NCBI RefSeq assembly: GCF_000455125.1
Contig: NZ_AUWR01000026.1
Location: 1 to 60,232 of the forward strand
Direction of reading: 5' to 3'
Origin: Mycobacterium sp. UM_WGJ
GTDB lineage: Bacteria > Actinomycetota > Actinomycetes > Mycobacteriales > Mycobacteriaceae
Length of the DNA stretch: 60,232 nt
Positions 35,007 through 45,478 of this stretch are shown piece after piece. The notes below the pieces were generated by a model, which did not search any database, had not been told where the DNA came from, and saw nothing but the letters and a program-made list of their open reading frames with translations. The stretch's first letter is position 1. Each line of letters starts with the position of its first letter. The position numbers and the translations under genes were made by a program.

Positions 35007-36350
35007 TTACGGAGTCGCCCGCCGGCGGCTGTGGTCGGCCGGATCGGTGGTGTCGGCGGCGATCGCCTTGAGCCGGGCCAGATCACGCGGGTGCAGACCC
35101 GGAGTCATCTCCAGCGATTCCAGAAGCAGGTCGGTCTGTTCACGCAGAGCGGGCAGGTGCTCCGGCCGGCCGTACTCCTTGACGTGGGCGACCAGCATTC
35201 GCAGCACCCGCAGGATCGCCGCCGCCACCAGGGGCTGACTGGGCGCAACTTGGCGAAGTTGGTCGAAACCGTGCCCGATGTACTCCTTGGGGTCGAGATC
35301 CCAGGGCCGCAACAGTATTCGCCCGTCCGGGCCGGCCACTGCCCGCGGTCGCGGCGGCACCGTCAGCACCCGGCGCAACAGGCTGCCCACCCGCAACGTG
35401 GCCTCCACCGCTGTGGTCGGGTCGTTGATCGCCGAGCTGAGTGCCCGCAGTCCGATATCGACCAGCTGGCGGAAGGCGAAGTCGACGTCTTCCTGCATGG
35501 TGCGGCTGTCACTGACCACGACGGCCCGGGGCAGCTTCTGCCGCACCCGATCCGGATTGGCCGGCACCGGCCAGATGGTGACCAGGGGCTGGCCCAGGTG
35601 GATGTAGGCGCCCACCCGGGTGTCCAGCCGGATGGTGGTGCCGGCGGGGATGGCAGCCAGCAGCCGTTGGGGTTCGACCTGGCTGACCCAGCCGTTGCCG
35701 GGCGAGGTCAAGCGCAACGCGTCCGGGGGAACCTCCATGTCGGCCTCGTGGGCGGGTTGCTCGTGAGCAGCGGCGGCCGCGACAGCGTCGATCACCATCG
35801 AGCCCTCGGCCGCGATTTCACGCACCACCTGTCCGACTTCCAGCCGGTGGGCCAGGTGATCGACGTGCGCGATGATCGTGATGACGGTGGCGATCGTCAG
35901 CACGACCGCGACCGTCACCGTCAGCGGCGGCGCGGGGACCGGTGAAGACCCATCGAGATCAGGCAGGCTCAGTACGCAGTACACGAAGGTCGCGACCAGC
36001 AATCCGATCACCACCTGGCTGAGCCGGTCCCGGATGAACCAGCGCATCACTCGTGGCGACAGCTGCGAACTCGCCAGCTGCAGGCTGACGATGGTCAGCG
36101 AGAAGATGACTCCCGCAGTGGTGATCGTCGCGCCGGCGATCGTGGACAGCAGTGTGGTGGCCACGCCACTGTCCATTTTCAGAAGGAAGCGCGGCGACGG
36201 GCCGATGTTGCGGTCCGCCACCCGGGTGATGACGGCGAGCGCCATCCCGCCGAACACGATCACCAACGGCAAGGCGAACAGGCTCTCCCGGAACCGGTAG
36301 GCCAGCGCCGCTGCCCGCACGCTGGGGAAGCGCTCCGACCGGGTATGCAT
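35007..36350 (-). CDS. DUF2254 integral membrane protein
   Basis: The 447-residue product has four predicted membrane segments in its first half: SLFALPLVIVFGGMALAVIT, TTLLSTIAGATITTAGVIFS, QVVIGLLVATFVYCVLSL and LTVTVAVVLTIATVITIIAH. A cytoplasmic or external domain of about 270 residues follows, containing DVDFAFRQLVDIGLRALSSA and INDPTTAVEATLRVG, the DUF2254 core. Function unknown. I start at the ATG at 36350 (MHTRSERFPS), which shares one base with the stop of the peroxidase gene (TGATG); the upstream frame is a shadow. Confidence 0.85.
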   Translation of the reverse strand: MHTRSERFPSVRAAALAYRFRESLFALPLVIVFGGMALAVITRVADRNIGPSPRFLLKMDSGVATTLLSTIAGATITTAGVIFSLTIVSLQLASSQLSPRVMRWFIRDRLSQVVIGLLVATFVYCVLSLPDLDGSSPVPAPPLTVTVAVVLTIATVITIIAHVDHLAHRLEVGQVVREIAAEGSMVIDAVAAAAAHEQPAHEADMEVPPDALRLTSPGNGWVSQVEPQRLLAAIPAGTTIRLDTRVGAYIHLGQPLVTIWPVPANPDRVRQKLPRAVVVSDSRTMQEDVDFAFRQLVDIGLRALSSAINDPTTAVEATLRVGSLLRRVLTVPPRPRAVAGPDGRILLRPWDLDPKEYIGHGFDQLRQVAPSQPLVAAAILRVLRMLVAHVKEYGRPEHLPALREQTDLLLESLEMTPGLHPRDLARLKAIAADTTDPADHSRRRATP

Positions 36351-36838
36351 CAGCCAGGAAGGACGGCTTCGATGGCGGCGATCACCTCGGGTGCGTCCGG
36401 CACCGTGGTGGGCCGGAAGCGGTTGACCACGGTTGCGCCCGGGGCGAGCAGGAACTTCTCGAAATTCCACTGCACGTCACCGGCGGCGCCCTCGGCGTCG
36501 GCGGTCTTGGTCAGCTCGGCGTACAGCGGGTGGCGGTCGGCACCGTTGACGTCGGTCTTGGCCAGCAGCGGAAAGCTCACGCCATAGGTGGTCGAGCAGA
36601 AGGTCTGGATCTCCTCAGCGGTTCCGGGTTCCTGACCCATGAACTGGTTGCAGGGCACGCCCAGCACGGTCAGGCCGCGGTCGCCATAGTCCTGCGCGAG
36701 TTTCTCCAGCGCGCCGTACTGCGGGGTGAGTCCGCATTTGGACGCGACGTTGACCACGAGCACCGCGCGGTCGGCGTAATCGGCCAGCGAGGTGGAACGT
36801 CCGTCGAGGGTGGTCAGCGGGATTTCGGCGAGGCTCAT
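36350..36838 (-). CDS. Glutathione-peroxidase-family thiol peroxidase
   Basis: The 162-residue thioredoxin-fold protein has the family motifs VNVASKCGLTPQYGALEKL with the peroxidatic cysteine, TVLGVPCNQFMGQEPG with the second cysteine, and VQWNFEKFLLAPG with the catalytic Trp-Asn. Mycobacteria lack glutathione, so such enzymes use thioredoxin to reduce lipid or hydrogen peroxides. I chose MSLAEIPLTTLDG at 36838 because it matches the family; a TTG at 36865 would add nine residues. Downstream it is fused start-to-stop with the DUF2254 gene; upstream the oligopeptidase ends 10 bases away. Confidence 0.88.
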   Translation of the reverse strand: MSLAEIPLTTLDGRSTSLADYADRAVLVVNVASKCGLTPQYGALEKLAQDYGDRGLTVLGVPCNQFMGQEPGTAEEIQTFCSTTYGVSFPLLAKTDVNGADRHPLYAELTKTADAEGAAGDVQWNFEKFLLAPGATVVNRFRPTTVPDAPEVIAAIEAVLPG

Positions 36839-36848
36839 GGCCGCGACG

Positions 36849-38966
36849 TTACCCGCAGCCGACAACCGCCAACGACCAGGCGTAGGAGAACGCGATCTCT
36901 TTCCAGCGTTCGTAGCGCCCGGAGATACCGCCGTGGCCGGCGTTCATCTCGGTTTTCAGCAACACCGGGTTGGCATCGGTCTTGGTGTGCCGCAGTTCCG
37001 CGACCCACTTCGCCGGCTCGACGTAGTACACCCGGGTGTCATTCAGCGAGGTCATCGCCAGGATTGGCGGATAGTCGCGGCGGGCGATGTTCTCGTACGG
37101 CGAGTAGGACTTCATGTAGAAGTAGACGTCTTTGTCGTCCAACGGGTTTCCCCACTCGTCCCATTCGATTACGGTCAGCGGCAGGGACGGGTCCAAGATG
37201 GTGGTCAGCGGGTCGACGAAGGGAACCTGCGCCACCACCCCGGCGAACAGGTCCGGCGCCAGGTTGGTCACCGCCCCCATCAACAGCCCGCCGGCGCTGC
37301 CGCCCATCGCCACCAGACGTCCGGGCTGACAGGTCCCCGCATCGACCAGGTGCCTTCCCACGGCGACGAAGTCGGTGAAGCTGTTCTTCTTCTCCAGCAG
37401 CTTGCCGTGCTCGTACCACAGCCGGCCCATCTCACCGCCGCCGCGAACGTGGGCTACGGCGAACACCATGCCCCGGTCCAGCAGCGACAGCCGAGCGATC
37501 GAGAACTGCGGGTCCTCGCACGCCTCGTAGGCCCCGTATCCGTAAAGCATTGTGGGAGCGGGAAGTTCGATACCGGCGCGGTGCACGATCGACACCGGGA
37601 TTCGGGTTCCGTCCTGGGCGTAGGCCCAGTCGCGGTATTCGACGTAGTCGGTGCTGCGGTATTCGCCCAGCACCGGTTGTTCGCGCAGCAGAGTGCGTCC
37701 ACCGGTCGCAAGGTCGATGTCGTAGACCCGTACCGGGGTGATGAAGGACGTCGCACCTACCCGCAGTTTCGGAGCGTCCCAGTTCGGATTGGCGGCCAGA
37801 CCGGACGAAGTCAGCTCGGTGTCGAAGGTGATCTCTTGCGGCGGTTGGAGATCGCCGTCGGCGCCGATCGGCCACAGTTGGATGCGAGGCAGACCCTCGG
37901 CTCGGTACCCGATCACCAGATGGTGCGCGAAGGCGTCCACCGCGTCGAGTCGCACGTCGTCGCGTCCGGGGATCAAGGTCTGCTGCGCGGCCGGATCGGA
38001 GACCGGGGCCTGCACCAAGGTGAAGTTGACCGCACCGTCGTTGTGCAGCATGAGGAATTGGTCCTGGCCACCGATGACGGCGTGCTCGACGGAGTATTCG
38101 ACGCCTTCCCGGCGAGGAAGCACTACGGTGAACTCGGCCTGCGGGTCGGCTGCGTCGGCGTAGCGCACCTCGGTGGTTATCGACGAGCCGGCTGCGATCA
38201 GCACGTAGGCGTCGCTGCGGGTACGTCCCACCGACAGCCAGAAGCGTTCGTCGGCCTCGTGGTAAACCTGTTCGGCGGATCCTGCCGGAGCACCGATTCG
38301 GTGTCGCCACACGGTATCCGGACGCCAGGCTTGATCGACAGTCGTGTAGTAGACCGTCTGGTTGTCGGTCGCCCAGGTCACCCCGGCGCCGATTCCGGCG
38401 ATCTCGTCGGGAAGAAGTTCGCCGGTACGAAGATCCTTGAACCGCATGGTGTACCGCTCGTCGCCGATGACGTCGACGGAGTAGGCCAGGAGGTGGCTGT
38501 CCGGGCTGACGCCGGCGGCGCCGAGCGCAAAGAAGTCGTGCCCTTCGGCCTCGGCATTCTGGTCGAGCAGCACCTGCTCGCCGGGGATCTCGGTGGCCTC
38601 GTCGAGTTGCGGCGGATCCCAGTCATCGGGGCCGCTGATCGGGCAGCGGCAGTGGACGCCGTACTGCTTTCCTTCGAAGGTGCGCGCGTAGTACCACCAG
38701 TCGCCGCGACGGGCGGGAACCGACAGGTCGGTCTCCTTCGTGCGGGCCTTGATCTCGTCGAAAATGGCCTGCCGCAGGGGCTCTAGGTGTGCCGTGGCGG
38801 CCTCGGTGTAGGCGTTCTCGGCTTCCAGGTGGGCGATCACGGCGGGATCAGACTTGTCGCGCAGCCACTCATAGGAGTCGACGAAGACGTCACCGTGGTG
38901 GGTGCGGGTGGTTTCTACTCGCTTCGCCGAGGGTGGGCTCGGCAGATCCTGCGACAGGTCGGTCAT
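36849..38966 (-). CDS. ptrB: Oligopeptidase B (protease II) PtrB, intact
   Basis: The 705-residue serine peptidase of family S9A has an N-terminal beta-propeller (e.g. [37 protein letters not shown]) and a C-terminal hydrolase domain. The nucleophile lies in [16 protein letters not shown], the aspartate is probably in [17 protein letters not shown] and the histidine in [13 protein letters not shown]. It cleaves small peptides after basic residues in the cytoplasm. In M. tuberculosis H37Rv the gene is split into ptrBa and ptrBb (Rv0781/Rv0782); here the frame is continuous. The ATG at 38966 overlaps the purC stop (ATGA). Confidence 0.94.
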   Translation of the reverse strand: MTDLSQDLPSPPSAKRVETTRTHHGDVFVDSYEWLRDKSDPAVIAHLEAENAYTEAATAHLEPLRQAIFDEIKARTKETDLSVPARRGDWWYYARTFEGKQYGVHCRCPISGPDDWDPPQLDEATEIPGEQVLLDQNAEAEGHDFFALGAAGVSPDSHLLAYSVDVIGDERYTMRFKDLRTGELLPDEIAGIGAGVTWATDNQTVYYTTVDQAWRPDTVWRHRIGAPAGSAEQVYHEADERFWLSVGRTRSDAYVLIAAGSSITTEVRYADAADPQAEFTVVLPRREGVEYSVEHAVIGGQDQFLMLHNDGAVNFTLVQAPVSDPAAQQTLIPGRDDVRLDAVDAFAHHLVIGYRAEGLPRIQLWPIGADGDLQPPQEITFDTELTSSGLAANPNWDAPKLRVGATSFITPVRVYDIDLATGGRTLLREQPVLGEYRSTDYVEYRDWAYAQDGTRIPVSIVHRAGIELPAPTMLYGYGAYEACEDPQFSIARLSLLDRGMVFAVAHVRGGGEMGRLWYEHGKLLEKKNSFTDFVAVGRHLVDAGTCQPGRLVAMGGSAGGLLMGAVTNLAPDLFAGVVAQVPFVDPLTTILDPSLPLTVIEWDEWGNPLDDKDVYFYMKSYSPYENIARRDYPPILAMTSLNDTRVYYVEPAKWVAELRHTKTDANPVLLKTEMNAGHGGISGRYERWKEIAFSYAWSLAVVGCG

Positions 38967-39859
38967 GCTCCGGGGCCGACCCAGTCGTGGAAGGACAGAC
39001 CCGAAATACGTTCGTAGGCCTCGATATAGCGGGCGCGGGTCGCCGCGATGATGTCGTCCGGCAGCGCCGGGGGTGGCTGATCTCCGGCCCGGTCCCAACC
39101 GGATTCCGGACCGGTCAGCCAGTTGCGGACGAACTGCTTGTCGAAGCTCTGCTGCACGACCCCGGCCCGGTAGTGGTCGGCCGGCCAGTACCGCGACGAG
39201 TCGGGGGTGAAGACTTCGTCGGCGAGCACCAGGTTGTCGTGTTCATCGACGCCGAACTCGAACTTGGTGTCGGCGATGATGATTCCCTTGGTCAGCGCGT
39301 GGTCGGCCGCCTGCACGTAGGTCGCCAGGGTGCGGTCGCGCAACTGGCTGGCGCGGACCGGGCCCACCAGGTCGATCACCTGAGCGAACGAGATGTTCTC
39401 ATCGTGCTCGCCGATCTCGGCCTTGGTCGCCGGAGTGAAGAGCGGGTTGAGGAACTTGCTGGCTTCCATCAATCCGGGTGGCAACGGGATGCCGCACACG
39501 GCGCCGCTGCGCTGATAGTCCAGCAGGCCCGAGCCGGTCAGGTAGCCGCGGGCCACACACTCCACCGGCATCATCTTCAGCTGGCGCACGACCAGCGCGC
39601 GACCGAGCACCTCATCGGGGATGCGTGGGTCGTCGGGCGGCCCCGCCAGGTGATTGGGGGCCTCGACGAGGTCGAAGAAGAAGACGCTCATCGCGGTCAG
39701 GATGCGACCCTTATCCGGGATCTCACTGTCCAGGACGTAGTCGAACGCCGAGATCCGGTCGGTCGCGACGAACAGCAGATGGTGATCATCGATCCGATAG
39801 AGTTCGCGGACTTTGCCGCTGGCCAGGTGCTGGTAATCGGAGAGCGCGGGTCGCGGCAT
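38963..39859 (-). CDS. purC: SAICAR synthetase PurC
   Basis: The 298-residue enzyme ligates aspartate to CAIR (step 8). Motifs are [20 protein letters not shown] (ATP lid), [40 protein letters not shown] and [13 protein letters not shown] with the metal/ATP-binding acids. ATG 39859. It is the first gene of a purC-ptrB pair with overlapping stop and start. The 131-base gap upstream is shared with the divergent GH5 gene. Confidence 0.97.
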   Translation of the reverse strand: MPRPALSDYQHLASGKVRELYRIDDHHLLFVATDRISAFDYVLDSEIPDKGRILTAMSVFFFDLVEAPNHLAGPPDDPRIPDEVLGRALVVRQLKMMPVECVARGYLTGSGLLDYQRSGAVCGIPLPPGLMEASKFLNPLFTPATKAEIGEHDENISFAQVIDLVGPVRASQLRDRTLATYVQAADHALTKGIIIADTKFEFGVDEHDNLVLADEVFTPDSSRYWPADHYRAGVVQQSFDKQFVRNWLTGPESGWDRAGDQPPPALPDDIIAATRARYIEAYERISGLSFHDWVGPGA

Positions 39860-39951
39860 TGCGTCAGCCTATCGGGGACGACGCCGCGCGCCTCAACCCT
39901 GCCACGTGAACCACACTTCATGTACGGTAATTTGTCAGGTGTTTCACATGT

Positions 39952-39964
39952 AAAGTCTAACTTT
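39952..39964. promoter_or_regulatory. Inverted repeat in the purC/GH5 divergent gap
   Basis: AAAGT-CTA-ACTTT lies 27 bases before the GH5 ATG, embedded in GTAAAGTCTAACTTTCAC. A TTGTCA at 39933-39938 is 18 bases before TCTAAC, giving a possible promoter whose -10 overlaps the repeat. A GAGGAG ribosome-binding site follows at 39975-39980. The pieces fit but are not strong enough to call a regulator. Confidence 0.35.
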
Positions 39965-39990
39965 CACTGCCGGCGAGGAGCGACCGCCAC

Positions 39991-42150
39991 ATGACATCGC
40001 AACTGACCACCTCCGGTAATCGCCGACTGCGGCGGCGCAGCGGTCGCACGCAACTGGCGGGTGCAGCAGCAGCAGCAGCCGGGTTGTCACTCGGGCTCGG
40101 GTTGTCACCGCTGGGCGCCGCGTCCGCGCACGCCGAGTTCTTAGACGACGCCTTCGAGCAACTCCTGGCCGGGATGGTCGTCGACTGGGGAGAGCCGTTC
40201 GCGGCCCCCGCCACCGACTTCGACTTCGCCAGCTGGTTCCAGCAATCGATCTACCTGCCCATCTACCACGGGCTGGATGAGTGGCTGGATACGCAGGCCG
40301 GTCAGCAAGTCGCCGATTTCCTGAACGGGTTCGGCTCGTACGTGATCGGTGACGGCGCCACCGGAACAGCAGCGAACCCCGACGGCGGCGCAGCCGGGTG
40401 GTTGTTCGGCACCGGGGGGACCGGCTGGGACAGCGACCAGGCCGGAGTCGCCGGCGGTGCCGGCGGCGCGGCGGGACTTATCGGCAACGGCGGGGCAGGC
40501 GGCGACGGCGGCGCCGAAGCCACCGGAGGCGCCGGTGGCAGCGGGGGCTGGCTGCTGGGTAATGGCGGGGCCGGCGGCGACGGCGGCGACGGCGCCAATG
40601 GCGGCGACGGCGGCAGCGGCATCGGCCTGTTCGCCGCCGGCGGCCACGGCGGTGACGCCGGCCAAGGCGACAGCGTCGCCTCCACTCCCGGCTGGGCGCG
40701 GCCGGCGCTGGGCGGGGCCGGCGGCAACCCCGGGCTGTTCGGCACGCATGGCTCCGTCGGTGCCTTCGGCACCTTGGACAGCGGCCCGCCGATCGGCAGC
40801 GGCGCCTTCAGCACCGCCGGCACCTGGCTCACCGACGCCGACGGCCGGGTGCTGATCCTGCACGGGGTGAACGAGGTCAACAAGTCTGCGCCCTATACCC
40901 CGGAGGCCGACCACTTCGACGAGCAGCATGCGGCGTATCTGGCCGCCAACGGCATCAACGCGGTTCGCGTCGGCGTGATCTGGTCCGGGGTAGAGCCCAG
41001 CCCCGGCCAGATCGACTACGAGTATCTGGCGTCGATCAAGGCCACCGTGGACCTGCTCGGTTCCTACGGCATCGTCAGCGTCATCGACATGCATCAGGAC
41101 CTGTACAGCGACACCATCACCGGGATCGGTGACGGGGCGCCGGAGTGGGCGGTGCAGATCGGTGATGCGATCAATATCAACTTCGGCTGGCCGTGGAACT
41201 ACCCGCTCAACGCCGCCGTGAACCACGCCTGGGATGCGTTCTGGACCAACTCCCCCGCCGCCTCCGACGGGATAGGCCTGCAGAACCACTACGCCAGCAT
41301 GTTCCAGGCCGTGGCGGGCGTCCTCAACGGCAATCCCCACGTCGCCGGCTACGAGATCATGAACGAGCCCTGGCCGGGCTCGGGCTACCTGTCGACGGCG
41401 TTCGGCAACCCGTTCTTCGACACCCAGCAGTTGTCACCGTTCTACGAGCAGGTGACGGCGGCGATCCGCTCGGTGGACCCGAGCACCCCGGTCATCTTCG
41501 GGTCCAACACGCTGTTCGGCAACCTGCCGGTGCCCACCTTCGTGACCCCGCCGGATGATTCGAACACCATATTCGCCTTCCACAGCTACTGCCCGTGGTA
41601 CGAGGTCTTGGGCAGCGACTTCGGTTGCGGGGCATACGAGGGCTACATCATGGATCACGCCGCGGCCTACTCGCAGGCACATGGCGTCCCGGCGCTGCTC
41701 ACCGAGTTCGGCAACACCACCAACCCCGGTGTCATCTACGGCGCCACCGGCGCCGCCAATCAGCACGGCTTCGGCTGGCTGTTCTGGGATTACAACCACG
41801 TCCTCGTCCGTGACATGGAGCAGCCGCTGACCGGCGACAACGTGGCGACCGATGCGGTGAACGCCCTGGCCGCGCCTTACCCGCAGGCCGTGGCCGGCAT
41901 CCCGGGCAGCTGGTCGTTCAACGACGGCACCTTCGCGTTCAGCTACTCCACCGAGATGGCTGACGGGTCGGGGCAGTTCGCCGCGGGGGCGCACACCAAC
42001 ATCTCGGTACCGCCCAGCCTCTACCCGGACGGCTACCAGGTGGCAGTCACCGGCGGGCAGGTCGTGTCAGCCGCGAACGCCCCGGTGCTGGTGATCGCCT
42101 CCAACGCCGGCGCCGCCACCATCACGGTGACCGTCACACCCAACAGCTGA
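39991..42150 (+). CDS. Secreted GH5 glycoside hydrolase (endoglycoceramidase-like) with PGRS linker
   Basis: The 719-residue protein has a signal peptide (RRLRRRSGRT, then an Ala/Leu core, cleavage after ASAHA ~residue 48) and a short module SIYLPIYHGLDEWLDTQAG...YVIGDGA shared with the PGRS protein at 27405-30812. A Gly-rich PGRS stretch spans ~125-255, followed by a (beta/alpha)8 hydrolase. Catalytic candidates are the acid/base E459 in GYEIMNEPWPGSG and the nucleophile E572 in ALLTEFGNTTNP; SVIDMHQDLYSDTI is characteristic of endoglycoceramidase-type GH5 enzymes. A C-terminal ~100-residue beta-sandwich (GSWSFNDGTFAFSYS) follows. It probably acts on glycolipids or beta-glucans outside the cell. 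GAGGAG precedes the ATG. Confidence 0.88.
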   Translation: MTSQLTTSGNRRLRRRSGRTQLAGAAAAAAGLSLGLGLSPLGAASAHAEFLDDAFEQLLAGMVVDWGEPFAAPATDFDFASWFQQSIYLPIYHGLDEWLDTQAGQQVADFLNGFGSYVIGDGATGTAANPDGGAAGWLFGTGGTGWDSDQAGVAGGAGGAAGLIGNGGAGGDGGAEATGGAGGSGGWLLGNGGAGGDGGDGANGGDGGSGIGLFAAGGHGGDAGQGDSVASTPGWARPALGGAGGNPGLFGTHGSVGAFGTLDSGPPIGSGAFSTAGTWLTDADGRVLILHGVNEVNKSAPYTPEADHFDEQHAAYLAANGINAVRVGVIWSGVEPSPGQIDYEYLASIKATVDLLGSYGIVSVIDMHQDLYSDTITGIGDGAPEWAVQIGDAININFGWPWNYPLNAAVNHAWDAFWTNSPAASDGIGLQNHYASMFQAVAGVLNGNPHVAGYEIMNEPWPGSGYLSTAFGNPFFDTQQLSPFYEQVTAAIRSVDPSTPVIFGSNTLFGNLPVPTFVTPPDDSNTIFAFHSYCPWYEVLGSDFGCGAYEGYIMDHAAAYSQAHGVPALLTEFGNTTNPGVIYGATGAANQHGFGWLFWDYNHVLVRDMEQPLTGDNVATDAVNALAAPYPQAVAGIPGSWSFNDGTFAFSYSTEMADGSGQFAAGAHTNISVPPSLYPDGYQVAVTGGQVVSAANAPVLVIASNAGAATITVTVTPNS

Positions 42151-42198
42151 CGACGCATCACCTGCCGGACGGGCTCGGGGTGTGTTGGGATCGGAGGC

Positions 42199-42831
42199 AT
42201 GACATCCCGGCTGCTGCCCTATGCCACCTCGCCCGGCCGCTTGCTGGCCCAACTGCTGAGCGACCTCGTCGTCGCGGCATGGACCTTCCTGTGGGTGATG
42301 ATCGCCCTGGCGGTGCACGGTGCGGTGACCACCATCGCCGGGGTCGGACGGCAGTTCGAGCGCGGCGCCAACGGCGTGGCCGACAGCCTGGCCTCGGCAG
42401 GCAAGAGCGCGGACCGGATACCGCTGGTCGGCGACGCCGTGAGCAAGCCACTCACCGCAGCGGGTCATGCCGCAGTCGATATCGCCGGGGCCGGTCATAA
42501 CCTCAACACCACTGCAGGTTGGCTGGCCTATGTGCTCGCTTTTGCTGTCGCCGCCCCGCCGATTCTGGCGGTGGCGATGCCGTGGCTGGCCTTGCGACTA
42601 CGGTTCTTCCTGCGTAAACGGGCGGTGCTGGGCTTGTACTCGAACCCGGCCGGGCAGCAGCTGCTGGCGCTGCGCGCCCTGACCAATCGCCCGTTGGGGA
42701 AGCTGACCGCGGTCAGTCCGGACCCCGCCGGGGCCTGGCGGCACGCCGACCCCGTTGTGATCGGGGGCTTGGCCGCGCTGGAACTGCACGCCGCAGGCCT
42801 GGCCCGCCGATCCCCTGTCGCGCGTAGCTAG
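42199..42831 (+). CDS. Membrane protein, Rv0779c type
   Basis: The 210-residue product has a hydrophobic segment [20 protein letters not shown] near the N-terminus and a second, [20 protein letters not shown], with a helical, probably external loop between them ([20 protein letters not shown]). The C-terminal ~70 residues are basic and look cytoplasmic. The position, convergent with CYP126, is that of Rv0779c. No domain with known function is recognised. Its TAG shares CTAG with the P450 stop. Confidence 0.8.
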   Translation: MTSRLLPYATSPGRLLAQLLSDLVVAAWTFLWVMIALAVHGAVTTIAGVGRQFERGANGVADSLASAGKSADRIPLVGDAVSKPLTAAGHAAVDIAGAGHNLNTTAGWLAYVLAFAVAAPPILAVAMPWLALRLRFFLRKRAVLGLYSNPAGQQLLALRALTNRPLGKLTAVSPDPAGAWRHADPVVIGGLAALELHAAGLARRSPVARS

Positions 42832-44048
42832 GGGCGCAGCTCCACCATCATGTGCCGCATCCCGGTGTGCCGGTTGCTGCGCGTCCACTCCACCGGTGCC
42901 ACCACCGCCAATTCACCGAACCGGCTCAGCAGCTCCTCGTAGAGCACCCGCAGTTCCAGTCGGGCCAGGTGGGCACCCAGGCAGAAGTGGGCGCCGTGCC
43001 CGAAACCGATGTGGGGGTTGGGTTTACGGGTGACGTCGAACTGATCGGCCCGCTCGAAGACCGCCGGGTCCCGATTGGCCGAGCCCTCCCACACCAATAC
43101 CTTCTGACCGGCGTCGATGGTCTGCCCGCCCAGCACGACACGCCGGGTGGCGGTGCGCCGCTTTGACGGAGCCGGCGAGGTCCAGCGCAGGATCTCCTCG
43201 ATGGCGGTGGGCAGCAGATCGAAATCGCTACGCAGCAAACGATATTGATCGGGGTACGCAGACAGTGCCAGCAGCCCTCCGGCGATGGCGTTGCGAGTGG
43301 TCTCGGCGCCGGCGCTGAACAGCAGCTGGAAGAACAGATACACCTCGAGGTCGCTGAGCTCGGGGTCGGTCGAGTTGGCCACCACCGAGAGCATGTCGTC
43401 GGCGGGCTCGGCCCGCTTAGCCGCGATCAACTCACGCCCGAAGGTGTAGACCCGGTTGCCGGCGTCCTCGATAGACAGTCGCGACACCACCGCCTTGCGT
43501 GAGCCGCGGAAGTCGAAGCTGGGCTCGATCGCCTCGAACAGCCAGTGCCGGTCGGCCTCGGGCACACCCAACAGAATGCAGATCATCTGCATCGGCACCT
43601 CGGCGGCGATGTCGACCAGGAAGTCGAAGGGCACCCCGGGCTCGACGGCGTCGAGCAAAGACCGCGCCCGGTGCCGCAGGTCGGTCTCGACCCGGCGGAT
43701 CATCCGCGGCGTCAGCCCGGAGCTGACCAGCCGGCGGACCTGGGCGTGCCGCGGGTCATCCATCATGTTCAACAGCTGCCCGGCGATCGGCAGGTCCTGC
43801 AGCACGGTGCCACCGAACGGCCGATCACCACCGGTGACCGACGAATAGGTCTGCGCATCCCGCAGCACTTCAAGCGTTTCGGCGTGCGTGGCCACCGACC
43901 AGAAGCCGTCGCCGTCAGGGGTGTGGGCGGTGGGCTCGTGCCAGTACACCGGGGCGACGCGGCGGTGCAGCGCGAACAGCTCGTGGGGGAATCCGTCGGC
44001 AAAGTTGTCCAGATCGGTGAAGTCGATGCTCGCGAGCTCCCGGACCAT
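42828..44048 (-). CDS. cyp126: Cytochrome P450 CYP126
   Basis: The 406-residue P450 starts [20 protein letters not shown]. It has the I-helix [20 protein letters not shown], the ExxR in [20 protein letters not shown] and the heme loop [20 protein letters not shown]. The position beside purB and the sequence type agree with M. tuberculosis CYP126 (Rv0778), whose natural substrate is unknown. It starts five bases after the purB stop, so it is co-transcribed with purB. Nothing links its chemistry to purine synthesis. Confidence 0.92.
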   Translation of the reverse strand: MVRELASIDFTDLDNFADGFPHELFALHRRVAPVYWHEPTAHTPDGDGFWSVATHAETLEVLRDAQTYSSVTGGDRPFGGTVLQDLPIAGQLLNMMDDPRHAQVRRLVSSGLTPRMIRRVETDLRHRARSLLDAVEPGVPFDFLVDIAAEVPMQMICILLGVPEADRHWLFEAIEPSFDFRGSRKAVVSRLSIEDAGNRVYTFGRELIAAKRAEPADDMLSVVANSTDPELSDLEVYLFFQLLFSAGAETTRNAIAGGLLALSAYPDQYRLLRSDFDLLPTAIEEILRWTSPAPSKRRTATRRVVLGGQTIDAGQKVLVWEGSANRDPAVFERADQFDVTRKPNPHIGFGHGAHFCLGAHLARLELRVLYEELLSRFGELAVVAPVEWTRSNRHTGMRHMMVELRP

Positions 44049-44053
44049 GACGG

Positions 44054-45472
44054 TTACAGGATCGCGCCCGGGCTGTAGGCAGCCCCGGCCGGGTGCCGTT
44101 CGAGCAGTTCGGCCACCTCGGCCGCCACCCGGTCGACCTGGTCGGCGGCCGCACCGGTGAAAGCCTGGCGGTCGGCGACGGCCGCATCCAGCGCGTCCCG
44201 GTCCAGCGGCAGCCGGTCATCGGCGGCCAGCCGGTCCAGCAGGTCGGGGTCGGCGCCCCGCTCGCGCATGGCCAGCGCGACAGCCACCGCGTGCTCCTTG
44301 ATCACCTCGTGGGCGGCTTCCCGTCCCACACCGGCACGCACCGCGGCGATCAACACCTTGGTGGTCGCCAGGAACGGCAGGTAGCGGTCCAGTTCGCGGG
44401 TGATCACCGCCGGGTAGGCCCCGAATTCGTCGAGCACGGTCAAGAAGGTTTCGGTCTGTCCATCGACGGCGAAGAAGGCGTCGGGCAGTGCGACCCGACG
44501 CACCACCGAGCAGAACACGTCGCCCTCGTTCCACTGCGCGCCGGCCAGTTCGGCGGCCATCGAGGCATAGCCGCGCAGCACCACCTGCAGGCCGTTGACC
44601 CGCTCGCAGCTGCGGGTGTTCATCTTGTGCGGCATCGCCGACGAACCCACCTGGCCGGGCGCGAATCCTTCGGTGACCAGTTCGTGGCCGGCCATCAGTC
44701 GGATGGTCTGCGCCAGGGAGGACGGGCCGGCGCCCAGTTGCACCAGCGCCGAGACCACGTCATGGTCCAGCGAGCGGGGGTAGACCTGCCCGACGCTGGT
44801 CAGCACCGCCGAGAACCCCAGAAAACCTGCGATGGAGCGTTCCAATTGCGCCAGTTTGGCGGTGTCGCCGTCAAACAGATCCAGCATGTCCTGCGCGGTG
44901 CCCATCGGCCCCTTGATTCCGCGCAGCGGGTAGCGCTCGATCAGCTCACGTACTCGCCGCAGCGCGAGCAGGGTTTCCTCGGCAGCCGACGCGAACCGCT
45001 TACCCAAGGTGGTGGCCTGCGCCGCGACGTTATGGCTGCGCCCGGCCATCACCAGGTCACGGTAGGCTACCGCGTGGCTGACCAGGCGCGCAGCGACCGC
45101 GACGCCGTGGTCGTGGACCAATTGCAGGGACTGGCGGATCTGCAGCTGCTCAACGTTTTCGGTCAGGTCCCGGCTAGTCATGCCCTTGTGGATGTGCTCG
45201 TGACCGGCCAGCGCATTGAACTCCTCGATGCGGGCCTTGACGTCGTGGCGGGTCACCCGCTCGCGGGCTGCGATCGACGCCAGATCGACATCTGCGACGG
45301 CGGCTTCGTAGTCGGCGATCGCCTGTGCGGGCACCGGCACACCCAGCTCGGATTGGGCGCGAAGCACCGCCAGCCACAGCCGCCGCTCGGCAACGATTTT
45401 GGCCTGCGGCGACCAGATTTCTGTCATGGCGGTGCTGGCGTAACGGGTGGCCAGCACATTGGGGATGCTCAC
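44054..45472 (-). CDS. purB: Adenylosuccinate lyase PurB
   Basis: The 472-residue member of the fumarase/aspartase superfamily carries the signature [19 protein letters not shown], with [19 protein letters not shown] and [18 protein letters not shown] upstream. It catalyses step 9 (SAICAR to AICAR) and adenylosuccinate to AMP. The GTG at 45472 gives [20 protein letters not shown], the usual N-terminus. A hypothetical gene ends six bases upstream on the same strand and CYP126 follows five bases downstream. Confidence 0.97.
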   Translation of the reverse strand: MSIPNVLATRYASTAMTEIWSPQAKIVAERRLWLAVLRAQSELGVPVPAQAIADYEAAVADVDLASIAARERVTRHDVKARIEEFNALAGHEHIHKGMTSRDLTENVEQLQIRQSLQLVHDHGVAVAARLVSHAVAYRDLVMAGRSHNVAAQATTLGKRFASAAEETLLALRRVRELIERYPLRGIKGPMGTAQDMLDLFDGDTAKLAQLERSIAGFLGFSAVLTSVGQVYPRSLDHDVVSALVQLGAGPSSLAQTIRLMAGHELVTEGFAPGQVGSSAMPHKMNTRSCERVNGLQVVLRGYASMAAELAGAQWNEGDVFCSVVRRVALPDAFFAVDGQTETFLTVLDEFGAYPAVITRELDRYLPFLATTKVLIAAVRAGVGREAAHEVIKEHAVAVALAMRERGADPDLLDRLAADDRLPLDRDALDAAVADRQAFTGAAADQVDRVAAEVAELLERHPAGAAYSPGAIL

Positions 45473-45478
45473 GAGCAG

